From assembly GCA_905200565.1 (NCBI GenBank), contig CAJKKX010000111.1, positions 1 through 7,315 of the forward strand: a stretch of 7,315 nt of DNA. Reading direction: 5' to 3'. Of this stretch, positions 1-6,136 are shown one piece after another. The notes under the pieces were generated by a model, which had not been told where the DNA came from, searched no databases, and saw nothing but the letters and a program-made list of their open reading frames with translations. A program made the position numbers and the translations under genes. The number at the start of each line of letters is the position of its first letter. The first letter of the stretch is position 1. The stretch comes from an uncultured Lachnospiraceae bacterium (lineage in GTDB: Bacteria > Bacillota_A > Clostridia > Lachnospirales > Lachnospiraceae).

Positions 1-709
1 CCCGCTGCCCGTCCAGAAGCTGCAGGATCAGCTCATACAGATTGGGATTTTCGGCGGACCAGAGCTTCGGCTCCTCTATCAGAAACGACAACTTTCCCTC
101 TGTGCCGGCCGCTTCGAATGCTTTTCCCTCTGACAGTGTCCCTTTTTCTGTCAGATAGCCCCGGACGGTTCCTTTTACTCCGACATCTGCGGTTATCTCT
201 GCCCGTGTCCCGGAAAGGGCGCTCCGCACCACGATATTTTCCTCTTCCAGATGCTGCTCTTCCGTCTCTATCCACCGGACTGTCCTGTAAATACCTGCAC
301 CGCTGTACCAACGATCCGCCGGTTTCTTACTGTTGTCCACCCGGATACGGATTTCGTTATCGCCTTTCTGCACATAATCCGTAATATCCAGCCGGAACGG
401 GCTATAGCCATACTTCCGTCCGCCCGCTTCCTGCCCGTTAACCCAGACGGTGCTGTCCTCATAAATTCCGTCAAAATCCAGATAATAGCGATATCCGGCT
501 TTTTTCTCCTCCAGCTCCACTGCTCTTAAGTACCAGCCCACACCCCAGCGGTCGCAAAAGCCCTGCGCTTCTCCCTGCTCCATATTTTTCCGCACCGGAG
601 CGCTGATTGCCCAGTCATGCGGCAGGTCCACCGTCTCAAAACACAATTCACCGGGCTTTTCCAGCGCAAATTTCCAGTTCTCCATCAGCTTTATTTCTCT
701 TCGCGGCAT
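1..709 (-). CDS. Glycoside hydrolase family 2 (beta-galactosidase-like), N-terminal part, runs off window
   Basis: An uninterrupted frame of 236 codons reads from ATG at 709 to the left edge, so the 3' part and the catalytic TIM barrel lie outside the window. The fragment begins with a galactose-binding-like jelly-roll domain (about residues 5-145). It has the GH2 signatures LPHDWAIS (29-36), FDGIYEDSTVWVNG (79-92), YSPFRLDIT (102-110) and DRWYSGAGIYRTV (132-144). The Ig-like sandwich domain follows (about 150-230) and closes with the typical LWSAENPNLYEL (216-227). No signal peptide is seen, so the enzyme is probably cytoplasmic and acts on imported galactosides or similar oligosaccharides. 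GH2 also contains beta-glucuronidases and beta-mannosidases; beta-galactosidase is the likeliest, but the specificity residues are not in view. The start is supported by GGGAG about 9 nt upstream. It is separated from the gene before it by a terminator, so it should have its own promoter. Confidence 0.93.
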   Translation of the reverse strand, partial: MPRREIKLMENWKFALEKPGELCFETVDLPHDWAISAPVRKNMEQGEAQGFCDRWGVGWYLRAVELEEKKAGYRYYLDFDGIYEDSTVWVNGQEAGGRKYGYSPFRLDITDYVQKGDNEIRIRVDNSKKPADRWYSGAGIYRTVRWIETEEQHLEEENIVVRSALSGTRAEITADVGVKGTVRGYLTEKGTLSEGKAFEAAGTEGKLSFLIEEPKLWSAENPNLYELILQLLDGQR

Positions 710-792
710 CTTCCATCTCTCCCTTCACGAATGAGCCGGCATTCGCCTCCCAATATAATATTTGATTTGATTTTATGCTTTTCCGGAAGCTG

Positions 793-858
793 CTGATAGC
801 AAAATTTTTCGATATTATCAGTAAAATTTTATCGTTTTGGGGCAACAATTTTTTGTTG
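793..858. promoter_or_regulatory. AT-rich control region of the GH2 gene with inverted repeats
   Basis: The 231 bp between the GH2 start and the methyltransferase stop contain no gene. Two inverted repeats stand out: CAACAA-TTTT-TTGTTG (843-858) and CTGATA (793-798) with TATCAG (816-821). A third, weaker pair is CGATA (810-814) and TATCG (830-834). On the minus strand TTGTTG (848-843) could be a -35 box 17 bp before TTTACT, but that -10 is poor (4 of 6), so no promoter is called. The repeats may be operator sites for a sugar-responsive regulator; this is inference. Confidence 0.3.
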
Positions 859-896
859 AAAAAATGAGAATATGATAACATGACTATCCAGAAATT

Positions 897-929
897 AAAA
901 AGAAAAGGAACCCATATTGCATGGATTCC
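897..929 (-). terminator. Rho-independent terminator of the methyltransferase unit
   Basis: Reading the minus strand, GGAATCCAT (929-921) pairs with ATGGGTTCC (915-907) across a five-base loop. This gives a nine-pair stem with one G-T wobble. TTTTCTTTTT (906-897) follows immediately. It begins 11 bases after the methyltransferase stop codon. The plus-strand reading lacks a T-tract, so it terminates in one direction only, insulating the GH2 gene from the upstream unit. Confidence 0.92.
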
Positions 930-940
930 GAAGAAAAAAA

Positions 941-1672
941 TTATTTCTTTTTCGCTGACACCAACAGCATCATGGGACGGCGCATTTCATCCTTCATACC
1001 GGCAAGGTCCATCATTTCCTCTGGTGGCTGCGGTTCTATGACATGCTGGAGCGTAAATCCGTTTTTCAGCAGCGTTTCCAGATATGTCGTCAGTGTTCTG
1101 TGATATTTGGTCACTTTTTCGCCCAGGAATATCGCTTCCCGCTTTCCCTCGTAATAGTAGTTATCCACCGGAAAATGAAGGATTTCCCCGTTCCGGTCGT
1201 AATACCAGTCCTGTGTCCCATAAACGGTAAAGACCGGATGCTCCACCGAAAACACCAGCTCTCCGCCGGATCTGAGCCACACCGCTATATTTTTTATCAG
1301 CGGCTCAAAATCCCGGACATAGTGAAACGCCAGCGAGCTCAGTACCACATCAAATGCTCCCGCCGGAAAATCCAGGTCCTCCATCGCGATACGCCGGTAT
1401 TCTATTCTGGAATCACTGTTTTTTCGCTCCGCAACCTCCAGCATCTTCCGGGAAATGTCCGTTCCCAGAACAGACAGCGCCCCATTGTCCGCGGCGTATT
1501 TGCAGTGCCAGCCATATCCGCAGCCCAGATCCAGCACTCGTCTGCCGCGAAAGTCGGGAAGGATTTTCTTCAGCTCCGACCACTCCCCGGCTCCCTGCAG
1601 ACCTTTCTGCGAACGCTCCATCTTGCTGTACTTTTCAAAAAACATTTCCTCATCGTATTTGTTTTCTTTCAC
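941..1672 (-). CDS. Class I SAM-dependent methyltransferase
   Basis: The 243-residue protein has the Rossmann-fold methyltransferase motifs in order. Motif I is VLDLGCGYG (46-54), the glycine-rich SAM-binding loop. The acidic residue after strand 2 is D72 in GTDIS, the adenine-contact segment is MEDL (97-100), motif IV is FDVVLSSLAFHYV (107-119), and LRSGGELVFSVEHP (133-146) follows. This matches UbiE/Methyltransf_11-type small-molecule methyltransferases. The acceptor is not identifiable; a run of aromatic residues at 156-175 (DWYYDRNG, DNYYYEG) may shape the substrate pocket. The start is GTG, not ATG. It lies 22 bp after the flavodoxin-ferredoxin gene, so the two are probably co-transcribed, and it ends the unit at a strong terminator. 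No membrane segment is seen, so it is likely cytoplasmic. Class is near certain, substrate unknown. Confidence 0.93.
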   Translation of the reverse strand: MKENKYDEEMFFEKYSKMERSQKGLQGAGEWSELKKILPDFRGRRVLDLGCGYGWHCKYAADNGALSVLGTDISRKMLEVAERKNSDSRIEYRRIAMEDLDFPAGAFDVVLSSLAFHYVRDFEPLIKNIAVWLRSGGELVFSVEHPVFTVYGTQDWYYDRNGEILHFPVDNYYYEGKREAIFLGEKVTKYHRTLTTYLETLLKNGFTLQHVIEPQPPEEMMDLAGMKDEMRRPMMLLVSAKKK

Positions 1673-1678
1673 GTTCTG

Positions 1679-1684
1679 CCCTCC
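1679..1684 (-). promoter_or_regulatory. Ribosome binding site fixing the GTG start of the methyltransferase
   Basis: GGAGGG on the minus strand lies 6 nt before GTG at 1672-1670, inside the 22-bp gap after the preceding stop codon. This near-perfect Shine-Dalgarno match decides the GTG start. Confidence 0.85.
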
Positions 1685-1694
1685 GCTTCAGTCT

Positions 1695-2459
1695 TTATAA
1701 AAAGTATTCATTTTCTCTGCGGATTGTCCGGAACGGCTCAAGCTTCCGGTCCATCCTTTCCTGAAGCTGCGGCATAAGCACGCGCGCATGTTCCGGACAG
1801 ACAGCGGTACACCCCATACATAAAATACACTTTTCAATATCAGTTGCCACCACGTCCTCTTCTATCCGGATTGCCCCGGTCGGACAGAAGGACACACATT
1901 TCCCGCACCGGCTGCAGGAAGCCAGAGAAACCGGCGCTGACGGAACATTCATTTTATTCTTGTACGGATAGTTTCCCGGAACCTTTACCAAAGTCTTAGA
2001 ACCATGCTCCAGTTTTTCCAGCACCTTATCCGCAAATGCAAGAATGGAGTTTCTATCCTGCTCATCCGGTCTGCCTTTACCGACCTCCGGAGTTATAGAA
2101 TGCTGTGCGATCAGAGCGGCAGTTGCCGTCACATAAAATCCCCTCTCCTCCATAAGGCGGTTCAGCTCCAGCAGAGCATCCTCATAATCCCGGTTGCCAT
2201 AGACAGCCAGCGTAACTGCTCTTTTTCCGCAACCTTCCAGTTCCGCCAGCTTTTCTGCTGCAACAGACGGAACTCTGCCTCCGAAAACAGGCACGGCCAC
2301 AACAACCACTTCGCCCTCCGGCTCCTCTGCTGCTTTGCCGTACAGTCCCAGATTTACCGTTTTTACTTTCCGGGCAATCGCTTCACAAAAAATTTCTCCC
2401 GTTTTTTTCGTTCCGCCTGTAGGGCTGAAATAATACAGTTCTATCATATCCAGCATCAT
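1695..2459 (-). CDS. EFR1-type flavodoxin-ferredoxin fusion protein (FMN + two [4Fe-4S])
   Basis: This is a 254-residue, two-domain electron carrier. The N-terminal flavodoxin-like domain (about 5-160) starts with the FMN phosphate loop FSPTGGTKKTGE (11-22). It continues with VVAVPVFGGRVPS (53-65), the second FMN loop, and VYGNRDYEDAL (86-96), the third. The C-terminal bacterial ferredoxin domain carries two clusters: C182, C185, C188 and C192P, then C211, C214, C217 and C221P. The spacing is CxxCxxCxxxCP in both. Such proteins move electrons between reduced ferredoxin or flavins and redox enzymes in anaerobes; the specific partner is unknown. The start has GGAGG 5 nt before the first ATG; a second ATG one codon later is also possible. 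It heads the unit that includes the methyltransferase and follows a decayed gene, so it may have its own promoter. It is a candidate electron donor for the activase encoded upstream, which is an inference. Confidence 0.93.
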   Translation of the reverse strand: MMLDMIELYYFSPTGGTKKTGEIFCEAIARKVKTVNLGLYGKAAEEPEGEVVVVAVPVFGGRVPSVAAEKLAELEGCGKRAVTLAVYGNRDYEDALLELNRLMEERGFYVTATAALIAQHSITPEVGKGRPDEQDRNSILAFADKVLEKLEHGSKTLVKVPGNYPYKNKMNVPSAPVSLASCSRCGKCVSFCPTGAIRIEEDVVATDIEKCILCMGCTAVCPEHARVLMPQLQERMDRKLEPFRTIRRENEYFL

Positions 2460-2483
2460 ATTCTCCTCCGTCCTTCACTTTTT

Positions 2484-2498
2484 TATACAACGAGTATA
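2484..2498. promoter_or_regulatory. Inverted repeat TATAC-N5-GTATA, possible operator or promoter
   Basis: A perfect 5+5 inverted repeat with a 5-bp centre lies 25 bp upstream of the flavodoxin-ferredoxin start. On the minus strand it supplies -10-like hexamers (TATACT 2498-2493, TATAAA 2487-2482). A -35-like TTTACA sits at 2514-2509, but the spacings (10 and 21 bp) are not standard. It may be an operator overlapping a weak promoter; the AT-rich base composition alone could also produce it. Confidence 0.3.
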
Positions 2499-2523
2499 TG
2501 GATAAAGGTGTAAAAGCAGGGGC

Positions 2524-3006
2524 TTACGTTTCATCCAGCCGCACTTCACAGTCCTTCCGGAAAAAAGAGATCCCGTAGCAGGTAATATCACGGTATCCTT
2601 CTGCCTGCAGTTCTTTTATATATCCCCTGTCGTGAATCTGCCGGATGGCAATCTCAGCGTCTTTTTCCAAATCATCAATTTCCTTCGACACCTTCACTTC
2701 AATGACAAACGCTTTTCCCCGCAGAGACGGGCTTTTTATCATCAGATCGCAGCGGCCGTTTCCCGTTTCTCTGTTAGACTGGACCAGATACCGATCGCTC
2801 TGACTTAAAATTCCCGCAAGAAATCCATGATAAAAATTCTCTGCACTGTCATAAAAACTGATCGTGGAAAACAGCTGCTCATTTAAGATCTCACTCATCC
2901 TGCCGGCGTCCCTGTTTTCCATCGCCCGGTACAGATCCCGGAAATCCTGCTTCTTTAAATTGTCCCGGAACCAGTTCTGCCTGCTTAATAATTCTTTTTC
3001 ATATTT
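2524..3006 (-). pseudogene. Remnant of AAA-ATPase-like / PD-(D/E)XK nuclease-family protein (C-terminal part only)
   Basis: The open frame runs from just after an in-frame TAA (3009-3007) to TAA at 2526-2524. It resembles the C-terminal end of the long AAA-ATPase-like proteins with a PDDEXK_9 domain common in Lachnospiraceae and Bacteroidetes. Those are usually over 500 residues; about 160 remain here. The PD-(D/E)XK core is intact. Counting from the ATG at 2922, these are D59 in GRCDLMI, E75 and K77 in VIEVKVSK, then RQIHDRGY (94-101) and ITCYGISFF (113-121). The homology-like sequence ([14 protein letters not shown]) continues upstream of that ATG to the TAA, and no Shine-Dalgarno precedes either in-frame ATG (2922, 2898). 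The ATPase domain is absent, and the frame stops 57 bp after the activase gene. A 132-residue protein from 2922 cannot be excluded, but a truncated relic is more likely. There is no sign of what removed the 5' part. Confidence 0.75.
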
Positions 3007-3065
3007 TTATTTTCGCACACTTCTGCAGTCTTTGCAATCGCTTTTGCGTCTGCGTGAATATTCGT

Positions 3066-4016
3066 TCAGTGAACCAGCTCCCCTTTTTCGCAGCGGTTTC
3101 CCCAGCTGTCTATCAGTACATCGTCGCGGTAAACGCACATGATTTCGCAGTTGTTGGAGCAGCGCCCGCAGCAGATTTCGCGCGTGCGGAAGTTCATATC
3201 TTCCATTGAAAAATCGAATTCTTTTCGCTTTTCACTTTTCTTTGCCAGAATCGCCGCTCCGAGCGCGCCCATCAGATGTCCGTTTTTATCGACCTGCACA
3301 TCATACCCGAGCGCTCTGCGGAACGCCTCCACCACGCCGATATTTTTGCTGACGCCGCCCTGGAAAACAATCGGCGGAACAATCTTCTTGCCCTTTCCCA
3401 CATTGTTGAGGTAATTCGAAACGACCGCGTTGCAGAGTCCGGCGATGATGTCCTCCTTCGTATGTCCCATCTGGATTTTATGGACCAGGTCCGACTCCGC
3501 AAAAACGGTACATCTTGCCGCGATCTGCGTCGGATGCTTCGAGTGAAGCGCGATCTCGCCCATATCCTCCACCTCGATTCCCAGACGCTTTGACTGGCTG
3601 GAGAGGAAAGCTCCGGTTCCCGCCGCGCACAGGGTGTTCATGGCATAATCCACCGCCACGCCGTTTTCCACCAGTATGATTTTGGAATCCTGTCCGCCGA
3701 TCTCCAGGATGGTGCGCACGCCCGGATAAAAGGTCGTCGTGCCAACGGCATGGGCGGTAATTTCATTTTTTACCATCGTTGCCCCGACAATAGTGCCCAC
3801 CAGCCGCCGGGCGCTCCCGGTCGTCCCGGTCGCCACGATCCGGTAAGCGGACTTGTCAAATTGTTTTTCCAACAGGGCAACCAGCTTTTTTACCGCCCCA
3901 ATGGGATCCCCCTCGGTCCAGATATACTCGCTCGCCAGCACCTCGTTGTCCTTATTTATAATAACTCCCTTTGTAGAAATCGACCCCACGTCGATTCCCA
4001 GATACGCTTCCTTCAT
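3066..4016 (-). CDS. Acyl-CoA dehydratase activase (HgdC/COG1924-type ATPase) with cysteine-rich C-terminal tail
   Basis: The 316-residue protein belongs to the BcrAD/BadFG/HgdC ATPase family (ASKHA fold). In characterised members, a homodimer with one bridging [4Fe-4S] cluster uses ATP hydrolysis to transfer a low-potential electron to a partner enzyme. Visible motifs are phosphate loop 1 GIDVGSISTK (7-16), GTTGSARR (64-71), phosphate loop 2 EIGGQDSK (105-112), and NTLCAAGTGAFL (127-138) with C130. ARCTVFAESD (167-176) contains C169, and FQGGVSKN (218-225) is at the adenosine pocket. C130 and C169 match the two cluster ligands. The usual family domain ends near 262. Here a tail adds C282, C283, C286, C290, C294 and C309 (CCGRCSNNCEIMC, GNRCEKG), as in the linker of the giant fused relatives. 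The start overlaps the preceding stop by ATGA, and AAGG lies about 8 nt upstream. It is the last gene of the cassette; no terminator follows. The partner substrate is unknown. Confidence 0.94.
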   Translation of the reverse strand: MKEAYLGIDVGSISTKGVIINKDNEVLASEYIWTEGDPIGAVKKLVALLEKQFDKSAYRIVATGTTGSARRLVGTIVGATMVKNEITAHAVGTTTFYPGVRTILEIGGQDSKIILVENGVAVDYAMNTLCAAGTGAFLSSQSKRLGIEVEDMGEIALHSKHPTQIAARCTVFAESDLVHKIQMGHTKEDIIAGLCNAVVSNYLNNVGKGKKIVPPIVFQGGVSKNIGVVEAFRRALGYDVQVDKNGHLMGALGAAILAKKSEKRKEFDFSMEDMNFRTREICCGRCSNNCEIMCVYRDDVLIDSWGNRCEKGELVH

Positions 4017-5086
4017 CGGATTACCTTCTTTCTCATCTGAATCATATCGTAAAATGCCTCGATTCTTGTCATCAGTCCCGTATCGCTCGTCTGTGAATCA
4101 TATGTCAGGTACAGGATGGGGATTTTATAGTCCGCGCCAATGTTCTGCAGCACCGGCATGATGTCCATCTCCGGCGTACAGCCTGCCGATTTTACATGGA
4201 TGATGCCGTCAAAGCCCCGCTCGGCGTAATCTCTGGCGCACCAGATGTTGGCAGTGGAGGTCGGCCCCATCTCGTAGGTACAGAGGTCCTTTATCCGCAC
4301 ATTCATGTTTTTCTCGCCGCTGTAATGCAGGTTGCGGTTGGTAATGTTCATCCAGCGGTGTACCTCCACTCCCATATCCGCCAGCTTCTGCTCCAGCTCC
4401 AGATTAGAAAAGCTGTCCATCACCGTGAAATATTCACCGATGATCCCTACACGCAGCGGCGTCTTCGGCTTATTCAGCTTCACCTGCGAAAAGGCGCTCT
4501 TCGCCTTCCGGTACGCCGATTCGATTTCCGATTTTGACGAAGCCGCCTGCATAGCGTTTAAAAAGTCGTCAAAAATTTTTTTGCAGCTTCCCTTTTCCGC
4601 CTCGAATCCGCAGCTTTTATAATATATCCCCTCTAATTCATCGATATATTCCGCCATTTTGATGCCTTCAATGCCTGCGGCGGTCAGCCTGGCAACTTTA
4701 TATTTCGGGTTCAGTCTTTTTACCGCTTTCAGATAGTCTCTTTTCTTTCCGGTCGTATATTCCGATAAATTGACAAACTCAAACTGATAACCCAGGTCGC
4801 GCAGTATCTGCTCCTGCAATTCCCCGTAATATCCCAGACGGCATAATCCATTCGTCATCAGAATCGTATTCGCTCCCGCTTCCAGCGCCTCGATCATGCT
4901 GCCGAGCGTGCTCTTAAACGGTGTACAGACGGAATCCGGACTGTAGCGGCTGCCCAACTCGATGGTCCGTCTGGTCATGCGGGGCTGCATCACATATTTT
5001 ATCTCAAGCCCGTTCTCCACGATGTAGCGGATAGCATAATTGTATCTTGCAATCATGGGAAACGATACTTTTGTCTCTTTCTCCAT
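4013..5086 (-). CDS. 2-hydroxyacyl-CoA dehydratase-like protein (COG3581 type), putative Fe-S subunit
   Basis: The 357-residue protein resembles the C-terminal section of the very large fused activase/dehydratase-related proteins and, more distantly, HgdB. Recognisable stretches are SRYSPDSVCTPFKSTLG (46-62, C54), MTNGLCRLGYYGELQEQIL (77-95, C82), VGIIGEYFTVMD (213-224) and VKSAGCTPEMDIMPVL (298-313, C303). The closing ILYLTYDSQTSDTGL (325-339) and TRIEAF (340-345) follow. C54, C82 and C303 are the best candidates for Fe-S ligands; C159, C168, C269 and C283 are further cysteines. No membrane segment or signal peptide is seen. Its start overlaps the preceding stop as TAATG with AGGGG about 8 nt upstream. 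It overlaps the activase gene by ATGA, so the three products are probably made in fixed ratio and interact. Homology to reductive dehydratases is good; the reaction is unknown. It is not a standard HgdA/HgdB pair, whose partner genes are missing. Confidence 0.88.
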   Translation of the reverse strand: MEKETKVSFPMIARYNYAIRYIVENGLEIKYVMQPRMTRRTIELGSRYSPDSVCTPFKSTLGSMIEALEAGANTILMTNGLCRLGYYGELQEQILRDLGYQFEFVNLSEYTTGKKRDYLKAVKRLNPKYKVARLTAAGIEGIKMAEYIDELEGIYYKSCGFEAEKGSCKKIFDDFLNAMQAASSKSEIESAYRKAKSAFSQVKLNKPKTPLRVGIIGEYFTVMDSFSNLELEQKLADMGVEVHRWMNITNRNLHYSGEKNMNVRIKDLCTYEMGPTSTANIWCARDYAERGFDGIIHVKSAGCTPEMDIMPVLQNIGADYKIPILYLTYDSQTSDTGLMTRIEAFYDMIQMRKKVIR

Positions 5087-6036
5087 TATAATTTCCCCTT
5101 CTTAAATCCGATAATATCAATAAAGCTTTCCACCCTTGTCTCCACTCCGGCGTCCCCGTTCTGCCCATCCATCACCAGATTCAGAACCGGAATGCCGTTA
5201 TTTTTGCGCATCAGCATTTCATTTACCATCGAATCCGGTCCGCACGGGAATGCGCTCAGAAGAATGATGCCGTCCACGCGCTCCCGGTTTTTGTAAACGC
5301 TTCCTGCAATCTCGCGGTTGACCTCCCACTTCAGGGTGGGCGACAGCTTCAGGCTCTGCTCCAGCGCCGCTTTGCGCTCCGTAATATCCGCCCGGATCGG
5401 CACTGCATCCAGCTTTCTCAGCATTTTTAAGACCGGCTTTCCGATATAGGCATCCTCGATCATATAGCTGTGCCCCGCCACCAGGATTTTTGTTTTCGGA
5501 AGCTGATACAGCTTTTCCTGGTTCTTTATTTTCAGCTTTAAATCCTCCAGCTCCGCCTTTTTTGCTTTTTTATATGCCTTCTCCGCTTCTTTTCTGTGAA
5601 ATCCCAGCAAAACGCCCATATCCAGAAATGCCTTTTCCTCATCCTGTTTATGTCTCACATCCACATTGTAGGAAAGAAACTTCTGTCCGGTACTGCGGAA
5701 CGTATTGGCGGTCATATCGTAAAGCGCCTCAAACTTCGTACACATGCTGCGCTGCTGACCAAAGTTGGAAATCCGCGGAATCAGTATATAATCGCATTTT
5801 CCAATCAGGGCTTTCACATGTCCCAGAAAAATTTTCGTTGCCAGGCACGCTTCGTCAATTGCGCAGGCGGTTCCGTCCTCCAGGACGCCCTTTGTCGTCG
5901 GTGCGCTGGTAATCGTTTCAATACCAAGCTGCGAAAAAAATGTTTTCCACAATACCGCATAACGGTAGTACAGCATTGCCCGCGGCAGCCCGATTACCGG
6001 AAGCTGCCTGGGTATTCCCAATTCCTTCTTTGCCAT
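5086..6036 (-). CDS. Activase-related DUF2229 (CoA_E_activ) protein, COG3580 type
   Basis: The 316-residue protein starts with the DUF2229 signature: VIGLPRAMLYYRYAVLWKTF (14-33), LGIETITSAPTTKGVLEDG (37-55), DEACLATKIFLGHVKAL (61-77, C64), DYILIPRI (82-89) and CTKFEALYDM (99-108, C99). A lysine/glutamate-rich, probably helical stretch spans about 144-178. The C-terminal half contains ILVAGHSYMIED (184-195), ILLSAFPCGPDSM (258-270, C265) and PVLNLVMDGQNGDAGVETRV (283-302), a version of the HgdB-family ending. C64, C99 and C265 are candidate cluster ligands; C58 and C81 also occur. In fused relatives this domain lies between the activase and the COG3581-like part, so here it is one piece of a split complex. 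The start is supported by GGAGAGG about 7 nt upstream. It is the first gene of the three-gene cassette and lies 100 bp after the glycosyltransferase. The reaction is unknown. Confidence 0.9.
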   Translation of the reverse strand: MAKKELGIPRQLPVIGLPRAMLYYRYAVLWKTFFSQLGIETITSAPTTKGVLEDGTACAIDEACLATKIFLGHVKALIGKCDYILIPRISNFGQQRSMCTKFEALYDMTANTFRSTGQKFLSYNVDVRHKQDEEKAFLDMGVLLGFHRKEAEKAYKKAKKAELEDLKLKIKNQEKLYQLPKTKILVAGHSYMIEDAYIGKPVLKMLRKLDAVPIRADITERKAALEQSLKLSPTLKWEVNREIAGSVYKNRERVDGIILLSAFPCGPDSMVNEMLMRKNNGIPVLNLVMDGQNGDAGVETRVESFIDIIGFKKGKL

Positions 6037-6060
6037 AACAAATCCTCTCCTTCTCTGTCT

Positions 6061-6086
6061 CCGGCAGGCTTTTCGTGACCTTCCGG
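6061..6086 (-). other. Intercistronic hairpin without T-tract
   Basis: On the minus strand CCGGAAGG (6086-6079) pairs with CCTGCCGG (6068-6061), seven of eight positions, around a 10-base loop. No T-tract follows, so it is not a normal terminator. It lies in the GC-rich 100-bp gap between the glycosyltransferase and the three-gene cassette, where I see no promoter. It may mark RNA processing or stabilise the downstream message, or be incidental to high GC. Confidence 0.3.
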
Positions 6087-6136
6087 CGCCGGTGTTTCCG
6101 CCCTATTGCGTTTCCGGATCCGTATCTCCTGCCCCG

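Noticed and set aside
648..881. Minus-strand 77-codon frame reading into the GH2 start
   Set aside because: It is in another frame from the GH2 protein. Its first half is AT-rich spacer and its second half is an out-of-frame reading of the GH2 N-terminus.
1043..1777. A 244-codon plus-strand open frame
   Set aside because: It lies antisense to the methyltransferase and the end of the flavodoxin-ferredoxin gene, which have clear family motifs and ribosome binding sites. Its translation is rich in Arg, His, Ser, Phe and Gln and shows no recognisable domain.
2004..2513. A 169-codon plus-strand open frame
   Set aside because: It is antisense to the flavodoxin-ferredoxin gene. It shows no domain, and its composition is typical of a shadow frame.
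3007..3065. A terminator after the activase gene
   Set aside because: Only short, weak pairings (CGCAAAAGCG, CTGCAG) are present, with no T-tract behind a stable stem.
4013..6036. Classical HgdA/HgdB 2-hydroxyglutaryl-CoA dehydratase or benzoyl-CoA reductase subunits
   Set aside because: The first protein has the DUF2229 signature at its N-terminus. Neither protein looks like a standard HgdA or HgdB, and no CoA transferase or other pathway gene is adjacent. Only the superfamily relation is supported.
5490..6078. Overlapping plus-strand open frames of 140 and 160 codons
   Set aside because: They are antisense to the well-recognised DUF2229 gene and have no domain likeness.
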